A DNA stretch of 64,000 nt from the NCBI GenBank assembly GCA_947476275.1, contig CANJPQ010000002.1, forward strand, positions 149,436-213,435, written 5' to 3'. Position numbers and translations under genes: made by a program. This document shows, piece by piece, positions 36,438 to 45,094 of this stretch (the first letter of the stretch is position 1; the number at the start of each line of letters is the position of its first letter). Origin of the DNA: Fidelibacterota bacterium (GTDB lineage Bacteria; Pseudomonadota; Alphaproteobacteria; Rhodospirillales; Rhodospirillaceae). A model generated the notes under the pieces. The model saw only the letters and a list, made by a program, of their open reading frames with translations, had not been told where the DNA came from and ran no database searches.

Positions 36438-37810
36438 GGCTTCGTCGAGACCTTTTTGGGATTCGCCGCTGCAGCCGCAATCGGGGCATCGATTTGAATG
36501 TTGAGGATATCCAGCGCCTCGGCGATGGGAATGAAGAAGTTTAACCCCTGATTTCCCGAATCGCCGAGCCCGAGGTCGGATATCCCGATGACGTTGCCGC
36601 GTTCATCGAACATCGGTCCACCGCTGTTGCCGTGATTGATGGCAACGTCGCTCTGAATGAACTTTCCCGTAAAGTAACTGCCGCTTGGCTTGAACACGCG
36701 AATACTGCTGACGATTCCGGATGTTACCGTGCCCTGCAGCGCTTGATCGGCTGGACTGCCGATGACGTAGACCTGGCTGCCTATGGCGGGGTCTTCCAAT
36801 CGCATCGGAACACCGGAGATCGGCAAAGGCTCGGTGCGGACCAGGGCGACATCGCGACGCTTGTTGCTGCGCAAAACTTCGCCGACGTACTCCTTGCCGC
36901 CGATTGTCTTGATCTTCACCAGCTTGGAATTGTCGACGACGTGGTCGTTCGTGAGCAGTAATTCCGGCGTAATGTAAAAGCCTGTCCCCATGCCGGTGCC
37001 GGCGAAAATCGTCACCACTTGGTTCCGTGCACTCGCGACGTCTTGCGAGAATGCGACGGTCGATAGCGGCCGGTGCGGAATGCGGTGGGGCGGCGGCTTG
37101 AGTTCATCTTGCGGCTCCGCCGTGGTTGCGACGGTGGGGAGTGCCGCCGTGGCCGCTGCGACAAAGCCCGGATCGCGCAGCATCTTCTGGGCTGCGCTTT
37201 GGAATGCGACGTGCATCGCCGCAGGCACGCTCTGGTCGGCGAATCCCTTGGCGGACCCGTTGCCCTCGAATGTTCCTTTCCACACGACTTTGCGGTCAAG
37301 AACGTCGAACACTTGGAACTCGAATGCGGCGTTTCCCTTGCTTCCGTTGGTAAAGAATAAGTTCACCTCGCCCGGCCGCACATGAACCTCGCACACATCT
37401 AGATACTGGCGAACAATTGCCGCGCCCACGACAAGCTGAGCACCATTGCGGTTGGTTTCCTTAAACAAAGAAGCGGCGGGGTTGTCGACCGGGTAACCAG
37501 CGGCCGCGGCTTCTCTAACGAATACGTCGCGGTAAGTTGAAGGATCGAAATCCATCATCGTTCGCGTCATATAAACCGGTCGCTTTGGGCTCAGGCCGCC
37601 ACAGGTCACGGCGCCAATTTCCGCGCCGACGGGTATCTGCATGACGATCCGTTCAAAGCCGAGAATCCTCGATGATTGGCCTTGCTGAATCGCGGGTGGT
37701 AGCGGCGGCGGGGGTTCCGGCGTCTTGCGCCCACGATCCGCGGCGCTTGCGCCGCCGGATATCAGCGCGGCGGCGACTGCGCCGACCGCCAAATTTCGAA
37801 AGATCTCCAT
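36434..37810 (-). CDS. HtrA-like secreted serine protease with a novel N-terminal domain, no PDZ
   Basis: The protein has 458 aa. A signal peptide (cleavage near GGASAADR, about 24) is followed by a Pro-rich linker and a 170-residue domain of unknown family (about 48-220; IGAVTCGGL, CEVHVRPGEVNLFFTNG). A trypsin-like S1C domain comes last, with catalytic triad H290 (LLTNDHVVDN), D320 (RRDVALVRT) and S396 (INHGNSGGPMFDE). There is no C-terminal PDZ domain, unlike DegP and DegQ. It is likely a periplasmic quality-control or processing protease. Confidence 0.85.
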   Translation of the reverse strand: MEIFRNLAVGAVAAALISGGASAADRGRKTPEPPPPLPPAIQQGQSSRILGFERIVMQIPVGAEIGAVTCGGLSPKRPVYMTRTMMDFDPSTYRDVFVREAAAAGYPVDNPAASLFKETNRNGAQLVVGAAIVRQYLDVCEVHVRPGEVNLFFTNGSKGNAAFEFQVFDVLDRKVVWKGTFEGNGSAKGFADQSVPAAMHVAFQSAAQKMLRDPGFVAAATAALPTVATTAEPQDELKPPPHRIPHRPLSTVAFSQDVASARNQVVTIFAGTGMGTGFYITPELLLTNDHVVDNSKLVKIKTIGGKEYVGEVLRSNKRRDVALVRTEPLPISGVPMRLEDPAIGSQVYVIGSPADQALQGTVTSGIVSSIRVFKPSGSYFTGKFIQSDVAINHGNSGGPMFDERGNVIGISDLGLGDSGNQGLNFFIPIAEALDILNIQIDAPIAAAAANPKKVSTKP

Positions 37811-37865
37811 GCGAACCCCTTCAAGACCGCAAGGTCGGAAGGTTATCTGAATTACCGGAAACCGG

Positions 37866-38798
37866 CTAGCGCCCGTAGTAAAGGGCGACCGTATGTTTCG
37901 CTTCCGCGAAAAACAGCCAGCGTTCGACGGTAATTCCAGCGGCCATTACTATAGCGGCGAGGATTGCGGCGGCGGTGGCGAGCCAATCCTGGCGGCCAGC
38001 CGTAACCACGAGCAGTAGGAGAGGGGCGATGAACCCGGCGCCGGTCGCGATCTGGCGCAGGCGTTCTGCGTGTTTGCGGGCCACGCGGTATCCCATTTCC
38101 TTCAGGAGGAAATTCTCTTCGGTATGGGGCCACTCCACGGAGCGGATGTCCGTGCCGCCAAGGCCCGTGGCACTTTGGATGGTCGCCGCCGGGGTCGGAT
38201 CGTAATGCCACGCGCGGCGCTTCAGGGTGTAGCCGGCGGGAATGCTGATCACGGCAACCGCGCCGGTGATGAGCACAGTCCGCGCCGAGCCGGCCCCGAA
38301 CGCCAGCAGGAAGGCGTGCAGCCAGGTCGCGCCGGTCATCAAGGAGAGCGCCAGATACACCGGCACGGTGGTCGGATTGCTCCACTGTTTGATGGGCGTC
38401 AGGCTGCGATAGATCATCGCGGTGCAATACACGGTGATCAGCGCGCCTAGCGCCGTGAACACGCCGGCGAGGCGCGACAGATGATCCAGAAAGATCCACG
38501 CGCCAGCGAAGACGGTCGCGGGGATGAACGTGAGGATTGCCGCTACAGCCTCGCGCGACAGCCAGCTCGAGCGCCACTGACTGAGGGCACGCCATGCGCG
38601 TTCCGGGCGCCCGAGATGGAGCAGGGAACTCAGCAACCCTGTGGACACCAGCACGAGCGCTGTGACCATCACGCCGATGCCCAATCCGCGATGCAGCGGC
38701 ATCTGCCCAAAGGCCGCAAGAATCCCGGCCCATGCCATCAGGCCATAGCCGAGGCCCGAGGCGGTGGTGAAGAAGATGATCGACGCGGCGGGATGCAT
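37866..38798 (-). CDS. soeC: SoeC/DmsC-type membrane anchor subunit of a molybdoenzyme
   Basis: The protein has 310 aa from ATG 38798 (MHPAASIIFFTTASG), whose first base is the last base of the upstream gene's TAA stop. It has eight or so TM helices, LSSLLHLGRPERAWRALSQWRSSWLSREA (core phrases LHLGRPERAW, SWLSREA) and HAFLLAFG, as in DmsC/SoeC quinone-linked anchors. A longer open frame to 39047 is an artefact inside soeB. It should pass electrons from the Fe-S subunit to the quinone pool. Confidence 0.88.
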   Translation of the reverse strand: MHPAASIIFFTTASGLGYGLMAWAGILAAFGQMPLHRGLGIGVMVTALVLVSTGLLSSLLHLGRPERAWRALSQWRSSWLSREAVAAILTFIPATVFAGAWIFLDHLSRLAGVFTALGALITVYCTAMIYRSLTPIKQWSNPTTVPVYLALSLMTGATWLHAFLLAFGAGSARTVLITGAVAVISIPAGYTLKRRAWHYDPTPAATIQSATGLGGTDIRSVEWPHTEENFLLKEMGYRVARKHAERLRQIATGAGFIAPLLLLVVTAGRQDWLATAAAILAAIVMAAGITVERWLFFAEAKHTVALYYGR

Positions 38799-39532
38799 TA
38801 GCGCGACAACAGCCGATCGACCCAGCCGAGGAATCCGCCCGGCGCGGAGACCAACTCTGCCGTTGCGCCCACGTCGGCGGCCGCGGTTCTGCGCGGGCGT
38901 GGCGGCAGGTACTTGTTTGTCGGCTTGTAGCCAAGCTCCGGCATGAGGTCGACGCCGCCGCGCGCGGCGACGAGTTGCGACACGTCGGAATTCGGATCGC
39001 CGAGATCGCCGAAATGCCGGGCGCCGGTTGGGCAGGTGAGCACGCACGCCGGCACCCGATCGACTTCATCGAGGTTGGTATTGTAAATGCGGTCGACGCA
39101 CAGGGTGCACTTCTTCATCACGCCCTCGAACACGTCGAACTCGCGCGCACCGTAGGGGCAGGCCCAGGAACACAGCTTGCAGCCGATGCACAGGTCCTCG
39201 TTCACCAGAACGATGCCATCGCTCGTGCGCTTATAGGAGGCGCCGGTCGGGCACACGGTGACGCAGGCCGGGGTCTCGCAGTGCAGGCAGGATTTTGGGA
39301 AATGCACCGTGCGGCTGCAGCCGGGGGCGTCGTCGACTTCGTAGGTATGCACGCGATTGAACCACACGCCGTCTGCGCCCTTGCCATAGGCGTTCAGGTC
39401 CGTCAGCGGCGCCATGTGGCCGCCGGTGTTCCATTCCTTGCAGTTGGTGACGCAGGCATGACAGCCGACGCAGGTGTCGAGATCGATCACGAGGCCGAGC
39501 TTCTTGTCCGTCTTTCCCGGCAGGCTTGTCAT
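38798..39532 (-). CDS. soeB: SoeB-type 4Fe-4S dicluster electron-transfer subunit
   Basis: The protein has 244 aa and four cysteine clusters in ferredoxin-like spacing: DTCVGCHACVTNCKEW, CLHCETPACVTVCPTG, CIGCKLCSWACPYG, and KKCTLCVDR with ACVLTCPTGARHFGDL. It belongs to the DmsB/PsrB/SoeB family and shuttles electrons between the molybdenum subunit and the membrane anchor. It overlaps soeA by 4 nt (ATGA) and soeC by 1 nt, so stoichiometric translation is expected. Confidence 0.92.
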   Translation of the reverse strand: MTSLPGKTDKKLGLVIDLDTCVGCHACVTNCKEWNTGGHMAPLTDLNAYGKGADGVWFNRVHTYEVDDAPGCSRTVHFPKSCLHCETPACVTVCPTGASYKRTSDGIVLVNEDLCIGCKLCSWACPYGAREFDVFEGVMKKCTLCVDRIYNTNLDEVDRVPACVLTCPTGARHFGDLGDPNSDVSQLVAARGGVDLMPELGYKPTNKYLPPRPRRTAAADVGATAELVSAPGGFLGWVDRLLSR

Positions 39533-42378
39533 GGTCGCACCTTGAAGTCAGCGCCATAGCGCAGCACGTCCGGCCCCGGCACGACGCCGGGCGGCGACGT
39601 GAGCGCTCCAAACTCCGGCCACGCACCCGGCGCGGCTTTCTCGATGCGCACGCGCAGATCGAACCAGGCGGCCTGGCCGGTGACCGGATCGCAATTCGGG
39701 CGGCGGTCTCCGCCGGGCAGCCACTCGGAGATCGCGTGGTTGAGCAGGAAGCCGTCGTGGGCTTCCGGCGCATCGGGCTTCAGGGCCCACGCGCCCTTAC
39801 GCTTGCCGATGGCGTTCCAGGTCCAGACCGTGTCCGGGTTGACGCCTTCCACCAACCGCACCTGGCCTTTGACGCGCCCGGCGCTGCTGATCACCCACAC
39901 CCAGTCGTCGTCGGCGATGCCGAGCTTGGCTGCGGTGGCGCGATGTACGAACAGGCGGTTCGCGGCCGTGATCTGACGCAGCCAGGCATTCTGCGAGCCC
40001 CACGAGTGATAGTGCTGCATCGGCCTTTGGGTCAGCGCATGGAGCGGGAATTCATCGCGGTCGATCGCGGCTTCCTCGAACGGCGGATACCACACCGGGA
40101 TGGGATCGAACGCCGCCTCTACGCGCGCGCGGTGGCTCTCAGGCGGCTGCATCGCGCCATGACCGCGCGCGGCGTTGCGGAAGCGCTGCATGGGCTCGCT
40201 GTAAAGCTGCAGGACGATCTGCTCCGGCCCGGCGATGAATCCCATGTGAGTCGCCCAGGTGAGATAGCCCGCGTTGGCCATCTTGAAGTAGCGCGCGCCG
40301 ACAGGGATATCGCCGCGCCAGAAGCATCCGTTGGCGATATAGCTTTCAAGTTGCCAGGCATTGGGAGCGCCACGTCCGGCTTCGCCGCCTTCATAGCCGC
40401 GCCACCCGGCCAAGGGTCCGAGCCCCTGCGCGCGTTGGTGATTGACCATGTAGTCCGCGAAGCCGCCGGGATAGGCGGGCCGTCCGTCGCCTTTCACCAT
40501 GCCCGGTAATCCCAGCCGCGCGCCGAGATCGAGCAGCACGGACTGGAAGGCGCGAACGTCCCGGTCCGGTTCCACCACCGGCTGACGTATGGCGTCGCAT
40601 GCGCCGTCCGCGTCGGAGATCGGACGGTCGAGCAGCGAGATACAGTCCCAGCGCTCGAGGTAGGTCGTGTCGGGCAACACGAGATCCGCATAGGCCACGG
40701 TCTCGGAGGCATAGGCATCGACGTAGATGAAGTGCGGGATCTTATAAGTTCCGTCCTCATCCTTGGCGGTGAGCGCGTCGATTGCCGCGGTCGCACTCAT
40801 CGACGAGTTCCAGGCGAGGTTCGCCATGTAGAGGAACAGTGTGTCGATGCGGTAGGGATCGCCGGCGGCTGCGTTCTGCAACACCATGTGCAGCGCGCCA
40901 TGGGCCGCCATGGGGAAGTCCCAGGTATAGGCCTTGTCGATGCGGATCGCCGTGCCGTCCGGATCGAGCAGCAAATCGTCCGGCGATGTCACGAACCCAA
41001 GCGGAAGCCCGGGCATGGGCGTGTCCGGTTTCGCGCCGGCCTTGCCCGCGGGCTTCGGGCCCGGCGGCACCGGTTTTGGGAACGGCGGCTTGTAGCGGAA
41101 CCCGCCGGGCACATCGACGCTGCCGAGCAACATCTGCAGCACGTGCAAGGCGCGGCAGGTGTGGAAGCCGTTCGAATGCGCCGAAATGCCGCGCATGGCG
41201 TGCATCGCCACGGGCCGGCCGATCATGCTTTCGTGGCGGCGGCCCGCCCAATCGGTCCAGGGCACCGCGATCTCGATGGTCTCCTTGAAGGCGACATGCG
41301 CCAGTTCCGCCGCGATACGCTTGATCGTCGCCGTGGGAATGCCGCAGGTGTCGGCGACCGCGTCAGGCGCAAATTTTGCATCCGCATAGCGCTGCGCCAG
41401 CAGTTCGAATGCCGGTATGCAGGTCTTGCCATCGACGGTGAAAGTACCTTGCAGGGCCGGCGTTACGTCCGCACGCAACGCCGACGCGGCGGCGTTACTG
41501 CCGCGATCCCAACACAGCGGCGCGCCACTCGCATCGCGGGCGATCAGTCCGTCATCCGCCGTGCCCGGCTCTTGGATGACGAGCCACGGCGCGTTGGTGT
41601 AGCGCACGAGATAGTCCAGATCGACTTGTCCGGCGCGCAGCAGTTCGTGGATCAGCGCCATGATAAACAGGCCGTCCGTTCCCGGCCGAATGCCGATCCA
41701 TTCGTCGGCGATGGCCGAATAGCCGGTCTTGGCGGGATTGACCGAAATGAACTTCGCGCCACGGCCTTTGAGTTTGCCGAGCCCGATCTTGATCGGGTTG
41801 GAGTCATGATCCTCGGCGACGCCGAACATCATGAAGTATTTGGTATGCTCCCAATCAGGCTCGCCGAATTCCCAGAACGATCCGCCGATGGTGTAGAGCC
41901 CGGCCGCAGCCATGTTGACGGAGCAGAAGCCGCCGTGGGCGGCATAGTTGGGCGTGCCAAACATCGCCGCCCACCAGCCCGTCAGGGATTGGCTTTGGTC
42001 GCGGCCGGTGAAGAACGCCAGCTGCTTGGGGTCCGTGCGGCGGATGTGGCCGAGCCAGTCGGTGGCGAGTTGCAGCGCCTCGTCCCACTCGATCTCGACG
42101 AACTCGCCGCGGCCACGCTCGCCGATGCGCTTCAGGGGCTTGCGCAGGCGGGCCGGGGAATTGTGCTGCATGATGCCGGCTGCGCCCTTGCCGCAGAGCA
42201 CGCCTTTGTTGACGGGGTGATCCCGGTTGCCCTGGATGTAGCGAATCTTGCCGTCTTTGACGAACACGCGGATGCCGCAGCGGCAGGCGCACATGTAGCA
42301 GGTGGTGGTCTTCACCTCGTCCGCGACGACGGGCGACATGTCGACGCCATCGGGTTCTTGTGGATCGGTGAAACTCAT
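39529..42378 (-). CDS. soeA: SoeA-like molybdopterin oxidoreductase (probable cytoplasmic sulfite dehydrogenase)
   Basis: The protein has 949 aa. The N-terminal 4Fe-4S site is C27-x2-C30-x3-C34 with C62. A likely molybdenum-ligand cysteine is C152 in HGGFCSVNMA. bis-MGD binding regions are DEWIGIRPGTDGLF and VLPDTTYLERWD. The C-terminal stretch TVWTWNAIGKRKGAW and DPVTGQAAWFDLR is what I associate with SoeA. No twin-arginine signal is seen, which agrees with a cytoplasm-facing SoeABC (sulfite to sulfate, electrons to quinone). Nearby TusA, rhodanese and YeeE genes support sulfur work. DMSO or polysulfide reductase is the alternative. Confidence 0.85.
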   Translation of the reverse strand: MSFTDPQEPDGVDMSPVVADEVKTTTCYMCACRCGIRVFVKDGKIRYIQGNRDHPVNKGVLCGKGAAGIMQHNSPARLRKPLKRIGERGRGEFVEIEWDEALQLATDWLGHIRRTDPKQLAFFTGRDQSQSLTGWWAAMFGTPNYAAHGGFCSVNMAAAGLYTIGGSFWEFGEPDWEHTKYFMMFGVAEDHDSNPIKIGLGKLKGRGAKFISVNPAKTGYSAIADEWIGIRPGTDGLFIMALIHELLRAGQVDLDYLVRYTNAPWLVIQEPGTADDGLIARDASGAPLCWDRGSNAAASALRADVTPALQGTFTVDGKTCIPAFELLAQRYADAKFAPDAVADTCGIPTATIKRIAAELAHVAFKETIEIAVPWTDWAGRRHESMIGRPVAMHAMRGISAHSNGFHTCRALHVLQMLLGSVDVPGGFRYKPPFPKPVPPGPKPAGKAGAKPDTPMPGLPLGFVTSPDDLLLDPDGTAIRIDKAYTWDFPMAAHGALHMVLQNAAAGDPYRIDTLFLYMANLAWNSSMSATAAIDALTAKDEDGTYKIPHFIYVDAYASETVAYADLVLPDTTYLERWDCISLLDRPISDADGACDAIRQPVVEPDRDVRAFQSVLLDLGARLGLPGMVKGDGRPAYPGGFADYMVNHQRAQGLGPLAGWRGYEGGEAGRGAPNAWQLESYIANGCFWRGDIPVGARYFKMANAGYLTWATHMGFIAGPEQIVLQLYSEPMQRFRNAARGHGAMQPPESHRARVEAAFDPIPVWYPPFEEAAIDRDEFPLHALTQRPMQHYHSWGSQNAWLRQITAANRLFVHRATAAKLGIADDDWVWVISSAGRVKGQVRLVEGVNPDTVWTWNAIGKRKGAWALKPDAPEAHDGFLLNHAISEWLPGGDRRPNCDPVTGQAAWFDLRVRIEKAAPGAWPEFGALTSPPGVVPGPDVLRYGADFKVRP

Positions 42379-42451
42379 GACGCGCGCGCCCGTTCGCAGG
42401 CGAGGCTGCGCGGGGTCTTCGGCAGAGATGCGACGAGGTTGGTCCCTTCGG

Positions 42452-42958
42452 TCACACCGCAGTCAAACGGTCTATTTCCGTCGGCGTCAAGTCGCCAGGC
42501 ACGACCGTGACAGGAATTCCGATCGTGCCGACGAATTTTCCCGTCACCGCTTCGACCAGCGGGCCGGGCTTGGCACCGGGGGCCGCAGCCAGGACAAGAA
42601 TCGAAATCTCCGGATGGTCCTTGACCAGCTTGAACAATTCATCGCGCCGTGCGCCGCGGCGGACGAACATGTCGGGCACGCGGCCCGATTCGCGAGCGAT
42701 GTCGAGGGCATGACGTTTGAGAATGGCTTCTCCCGCGGCCTCAGCCTCCTTTTCCATCAGCCGACCGACCGAGCTGAAGTGCTGGAACTCCATGTCGAGT
42801 TCATAGACGTAGAGCAAGGCGACCCGGCCGCCGGTGCGGCGCGCGCGGTTGCAGGCATAGCGAATAGCGGCGCCGAGTTCTTCGGTCTCATCGACCACGA
42901 GCAGGAAGACGCGTTTTTCTTCGCGGCCCATACCGGTCTCGGGTTCCGCCGGGGCCAT
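42452..42958 (-). CDS. Universal stress protein, single domain
   Basis: The protein has 168 aa and one UspA fold: FLLVVDETEELGAAIRYACNRARRTGG, VALLYVYELDMEF, ISILVLAAAPGAKPGPLVEAV and a final strand IPVTVVPGDL. The usual G-2x-G-9x-G-S/T ATP loop is altered to AAPGAKPGP. It lies 73 nt upstream of soeA and 9 nt downstream of the rhodanese stop on the same strand, so it probably belongs to that transcript. Confidence 0.85.
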   Translation of the reverse strand: MAPAEPETGMGREEKRVFLLVVDETEELGAAIRYACNRARRTGGRVALLYVYELDMEFQHFSSVGRLMEKEAEAAGEAILKRHALDIARESGRVPDMFVRRGARRDELFKLVKDHPEISILVLAAAPGAKPGPLVEAVTGKFVGTIGIPVTVVPGDLTPTEIDRLTAV

Positions 42959-42967
42959 GCGCCGCCT

Positions 42968-43303
42968 CTAGCCGGGTTCCTGATCGTAACCGGCGGCTTG
43001 CCAGGCGAGGAAGCCGCCTTCCATGCGCTTGATGACGCCGGTGTAGCCCTCGGCAACCGCCTTCTCCGCAGCCATGCCGCACCGCCGGCCGCTGCGGCAG
43101 TGGAATACCAGGTGCTTGGCGCCGGGGTTCGGAATCTTGGCCGTGTCGAAGGTTGACAGGGGCATGAGGATCGCACCGGGGATGTGAGCGTCCGCCCATT
43201 CGTTGTCTTCGCGCACATCCACGATCACGGCGTCGTCTTCATCGCGCCAGGCGTTGATCTGCTCCGGTGAGACGTAAAACACCTGGTCGGGCGGCAGCGG
43301 CAT
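42968..43303 (-). CDS. Rhodanese-like sulfurtransferase
   Basis: The protein has 111 aa, one rhodanese domain. The catalytic cysteine lies in HCRSGRRC, the active-site loop of single-domain rhodaneses, with DVREDNEWADAHIPGA upstream. Start ATG 43303 is preceded by AAGGACG. A longer frame upstream overlaps the start of the divergent VOC gene and is unconserved. It probably relays sulfane sulfur in the module with TusA and the Soe enzyme. Confidence 0.9.
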   Translation of the reverse strand: MPLPPDQVFYVSPEQINAWRDEDDAVIVDVREDNEWADAHIPGAILMPLSTFDTAKIPNPGAKHLVFHCRSGRRCGMAAEKAVAEGYTGVIKRMEGGFLAWQAAGYDQEPG

Positions 43304-43386
43304 TGCGACGTCCTTACATGGTTGCGTGGCGGGAACATTAGGCCGGAACCCTTGTCCGGGGCAAATCGGCCCGGCAGTATCCCGCC

Positions 43387-43827
43387 ATGGCACCCCATGA
43401 CGACCACGACCACGACCATGACCATGACCATGACCACGGGCATGGCCACCACCATCACCCCGCGCCGGTCCTGAAGCTGCAGGCGGCCCGCGTCTATTGT
43501 GGCGATCTGGAACAGGCGGTCCTGTTCTATCGCGACCTGATCGGGCTGACGCTGCTTAGGCAGGCGGGTAATGCCGCCGTGTTCGACACCGGTGCGGCGC
43601 AGCTCACGGTCGAGAGCCTGCCGCACGGGCATCCGGCGCATGGGGACATGGTCGGCAGGTTCACCGGCCTGAGCTTCGTTGTCGCGGATCTGGCGGTGAC
43701 TTATGGACGGCTGACGGCGATGGGGGTGGCGTTCCTCGCCCCGCCGCAGCCCCAGGCCGCCGGCGGTGGGGCTGCGCACTTCCGTGACACGGCCGGAAAT
43801 GTGCTGACGATGATCGGCAAGCTCTAA
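43387..43827 (+). CDS. VOC-family protein with an N-terminal His/Asp tract
   Basis: The protein has 146 aa. Residues 5-24 alternate His and Asp and then run into Gly-His repeats (13 His in 20 residues), encoded by GACCAY repeats. A single VOC module follows: VYCGDLEQAVLFYRDLIGL, FDTGAAQLTVES, TGLSFVVADLAVTYGRL and FRDTAGNVLTMIG. The tract is a plausible Ni/Zn/Co buffer. The enzymatic substrate is unknown. The stop overlaps the YeeE gene by 4 nt (CTAA), convergent. Confidence 0.78.
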   Translation: MAPHDDHDHDHDHDHDHGHGHHHHPAPVLKLQAARVYCGDLEQAVLFYRDLIGLTLLRQAGNAAVFDTGAAQLTVESLPHGHPAHGDMVGRFTGLSFVVADLAVTYGRLTAMGVAFLAPPQPQAAGGGAAHFRDTAGNVLTMIGKL

Positions 43828-44819
43828 CGGGAAGCGAACATCAGCTTGAGGCCGCCCCAGGCGGTGCCGGCTTCGAGCACACGAATGCCCCACAGGCAGC
43901 CGATCCCCATGCCGGCGATGGCGATAACAGAACTCATGGATAGGGTCGAAAGGCCCGCCAGCCCTTGGCCGAAGGTACAGCCATAGGCGAGCGCGCCGCC
44001 AACGCCCATCAGCACACCGCCGATGACGTGGCGTTTGACATCGTCGCCGTCGACGAAGCGGTCGCGGGCGAGATCGCCGCGCACCGCGGCGCTGATCGCA
44101 GCCCCGATCACGATGCCCACAAGGGCCGCGAGCCCGAATACCGGCAGCGAATCAGTCCACCCAACGGACCACGCGGCCGCGGTTCCCGTGTCCATCAGAA
44201 GATTGAATCCGCGACGGCTATCGGCGAAGACCCAGGCGATCGCGATCGCCGCCCCGATTGCCGCCCCGCCCCACAGATGCTCCGGGGACTTTCGGAACCA
44301 GGGGTCGGCCACGGCTAACACGATCAACGCGCCACCCAGGCCGAGGCTGATCGCCAGTGCCAGGACATGGGGCAGGGTGACCGAGGCATCCTCCGCGGGC
44401 GGCATCACGAAAAGCGTGACCGCGGCAAAGATCGCCACGAGGGCGAAGGTGGCGAGAGATTTCACCGAACCGCTGCCGATGCGGACCAAGGCCCGCTGCA
44501 CGCATCCGCCGGCCTGGGCCATGCCGTAGCCGAAGGCGATGCTGCCCAGGAGCACGCCGGGCCACGTCGAGATTGGGAGGCCGTAGGGCGTCCCGGTCAG
44601 GTCCGCCCACCCGAGCGCGCTCAGGGCTTGGGTACCGATGAGGGCGACGCCGGCGGCCATCAGCCAGCTGCGCATGCGCCGCCAATCCTTGGCGAGCACG
44701 ATGTCCGCCACCGCGCCGACCGAGCAGAAGGCCGTGACCTGCGCGATGGCGCCGACGGCCGCACCGAGCAGGAGACCGGCCAAAGCGAATCCGACGACGG
44801 TATTCACGTGAATTCCCAC
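43824..44819 (-). CDS. YeeE/YedE family sulfur-compound transporter
   Basis: The protein has 331 aa with about nine TM helices. It contains two Sulf_transp repeats with conserved cysteines in AQVTAFCSVGAVADI, GMAQAGGCVQRALVR, and AYGCTFGQGLAGLS. Members take up thiosulfate (TsuA) or move sulfur equivalents and typically sit beside TusA/TsuB-type carriers, as here: tusA starts 33 nt away, divergently. It probably imports thiosulfate or a related sulfur donor. Confidence 0.92.
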   Translation of the reverse strand: MGIHVNTVVGFALAGLLLGAAVGAIAQVTAFCSVGAVADIVLAKDWRRMRSWLMAAGVALIGTQALSALGWADLTGTPYGLPISTWPGVLLGSIAFGYGMAQAGGCVQRALVRIGSGSVKSLATFALVAIFAAVTLFVMPPAEDASVTLPHVLALAISLGLGGALIVLAVADPWFRKSPEHLWGGAAIGAAIAIAWVFADSRRGFNLLMDTGTAAAWSVGWTDSLPVFGLAALVGIVIGAAISAAVRGDLARDRFVDGDDVKRHVIGGVLMGVGGALAYGCTFGQGLAGLSTLSMSSVIAIAGMGIGCLWGIRVLEAGTAWGGLKLMFASR

Positions 44820-44851
44820 AGACTGAAGGGCTCACGTAATATAGGTCCGGA

Positions 44852-45094
44852 ATGGCAAACAATCACGAGACCGATGTTCCTTTGATCGACGCGCGTGGCT
44901 TGGCGTGTCCGTTGCCGGTCCTCAAGTTGCGCAAGGTGTTGAATGGCCGTGCGCCGGGAACGCTGGTGCATCTGCTGGTGACGGATCGTGTCGCCCTGCG
45001 CGACGTACCGGCGTTCTGCGCGGCGCAGGGGCATCAGGTGGTCGACACCATCGAAGACTCGCGCCAAACGCGCTTCGTGATACGCCGTGCCTAG
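44852..45094 (+). CDS. TusA family sulfur carrier
   Basis: The protein has 80 aa. The active cysteine is in the family signature DARGLACPLPVLKLRKVL (Cys-Pro-x-Pro). The fold is the two-layer SirA/TusA sandwich. It carries protein-bound persulfide between a rhodanese or transporter and an acceptor. It is divergent from the YeeE gene and convergent (4-nt CTAG stop overlap) with the FosA-like gene. Confidence 0.93.
   Translation: MANNHETDVPLIDARGLACPLPVLKLRKVLNGRAPGTLVHLLVTDRVALRDVPAFCAAQGHQVVDTIEDSRQTRFVIRRA

Noticed and set aside
37852..39069. 405-codon minus-strand frame alternative to the membrane anchor
   Set aside because: It reads through soeC and soeB in a wrong frame. The anchor with TM helices and the TAATG junction at 38798 explains the sequence better.
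40732..42510. 592-codon plus-strand open frame
   Set aside because: Antisense to the soeA-like gene, no domain and no ribosome-binding site tied to a conserved start.
43399..43461. GACCAY hexamer run considered as a DNA tandem repeat or CRISPR-like array
   Set aside because: No spacers, and the run is in frame and encodes the His/Asp tract of the VOC protein.
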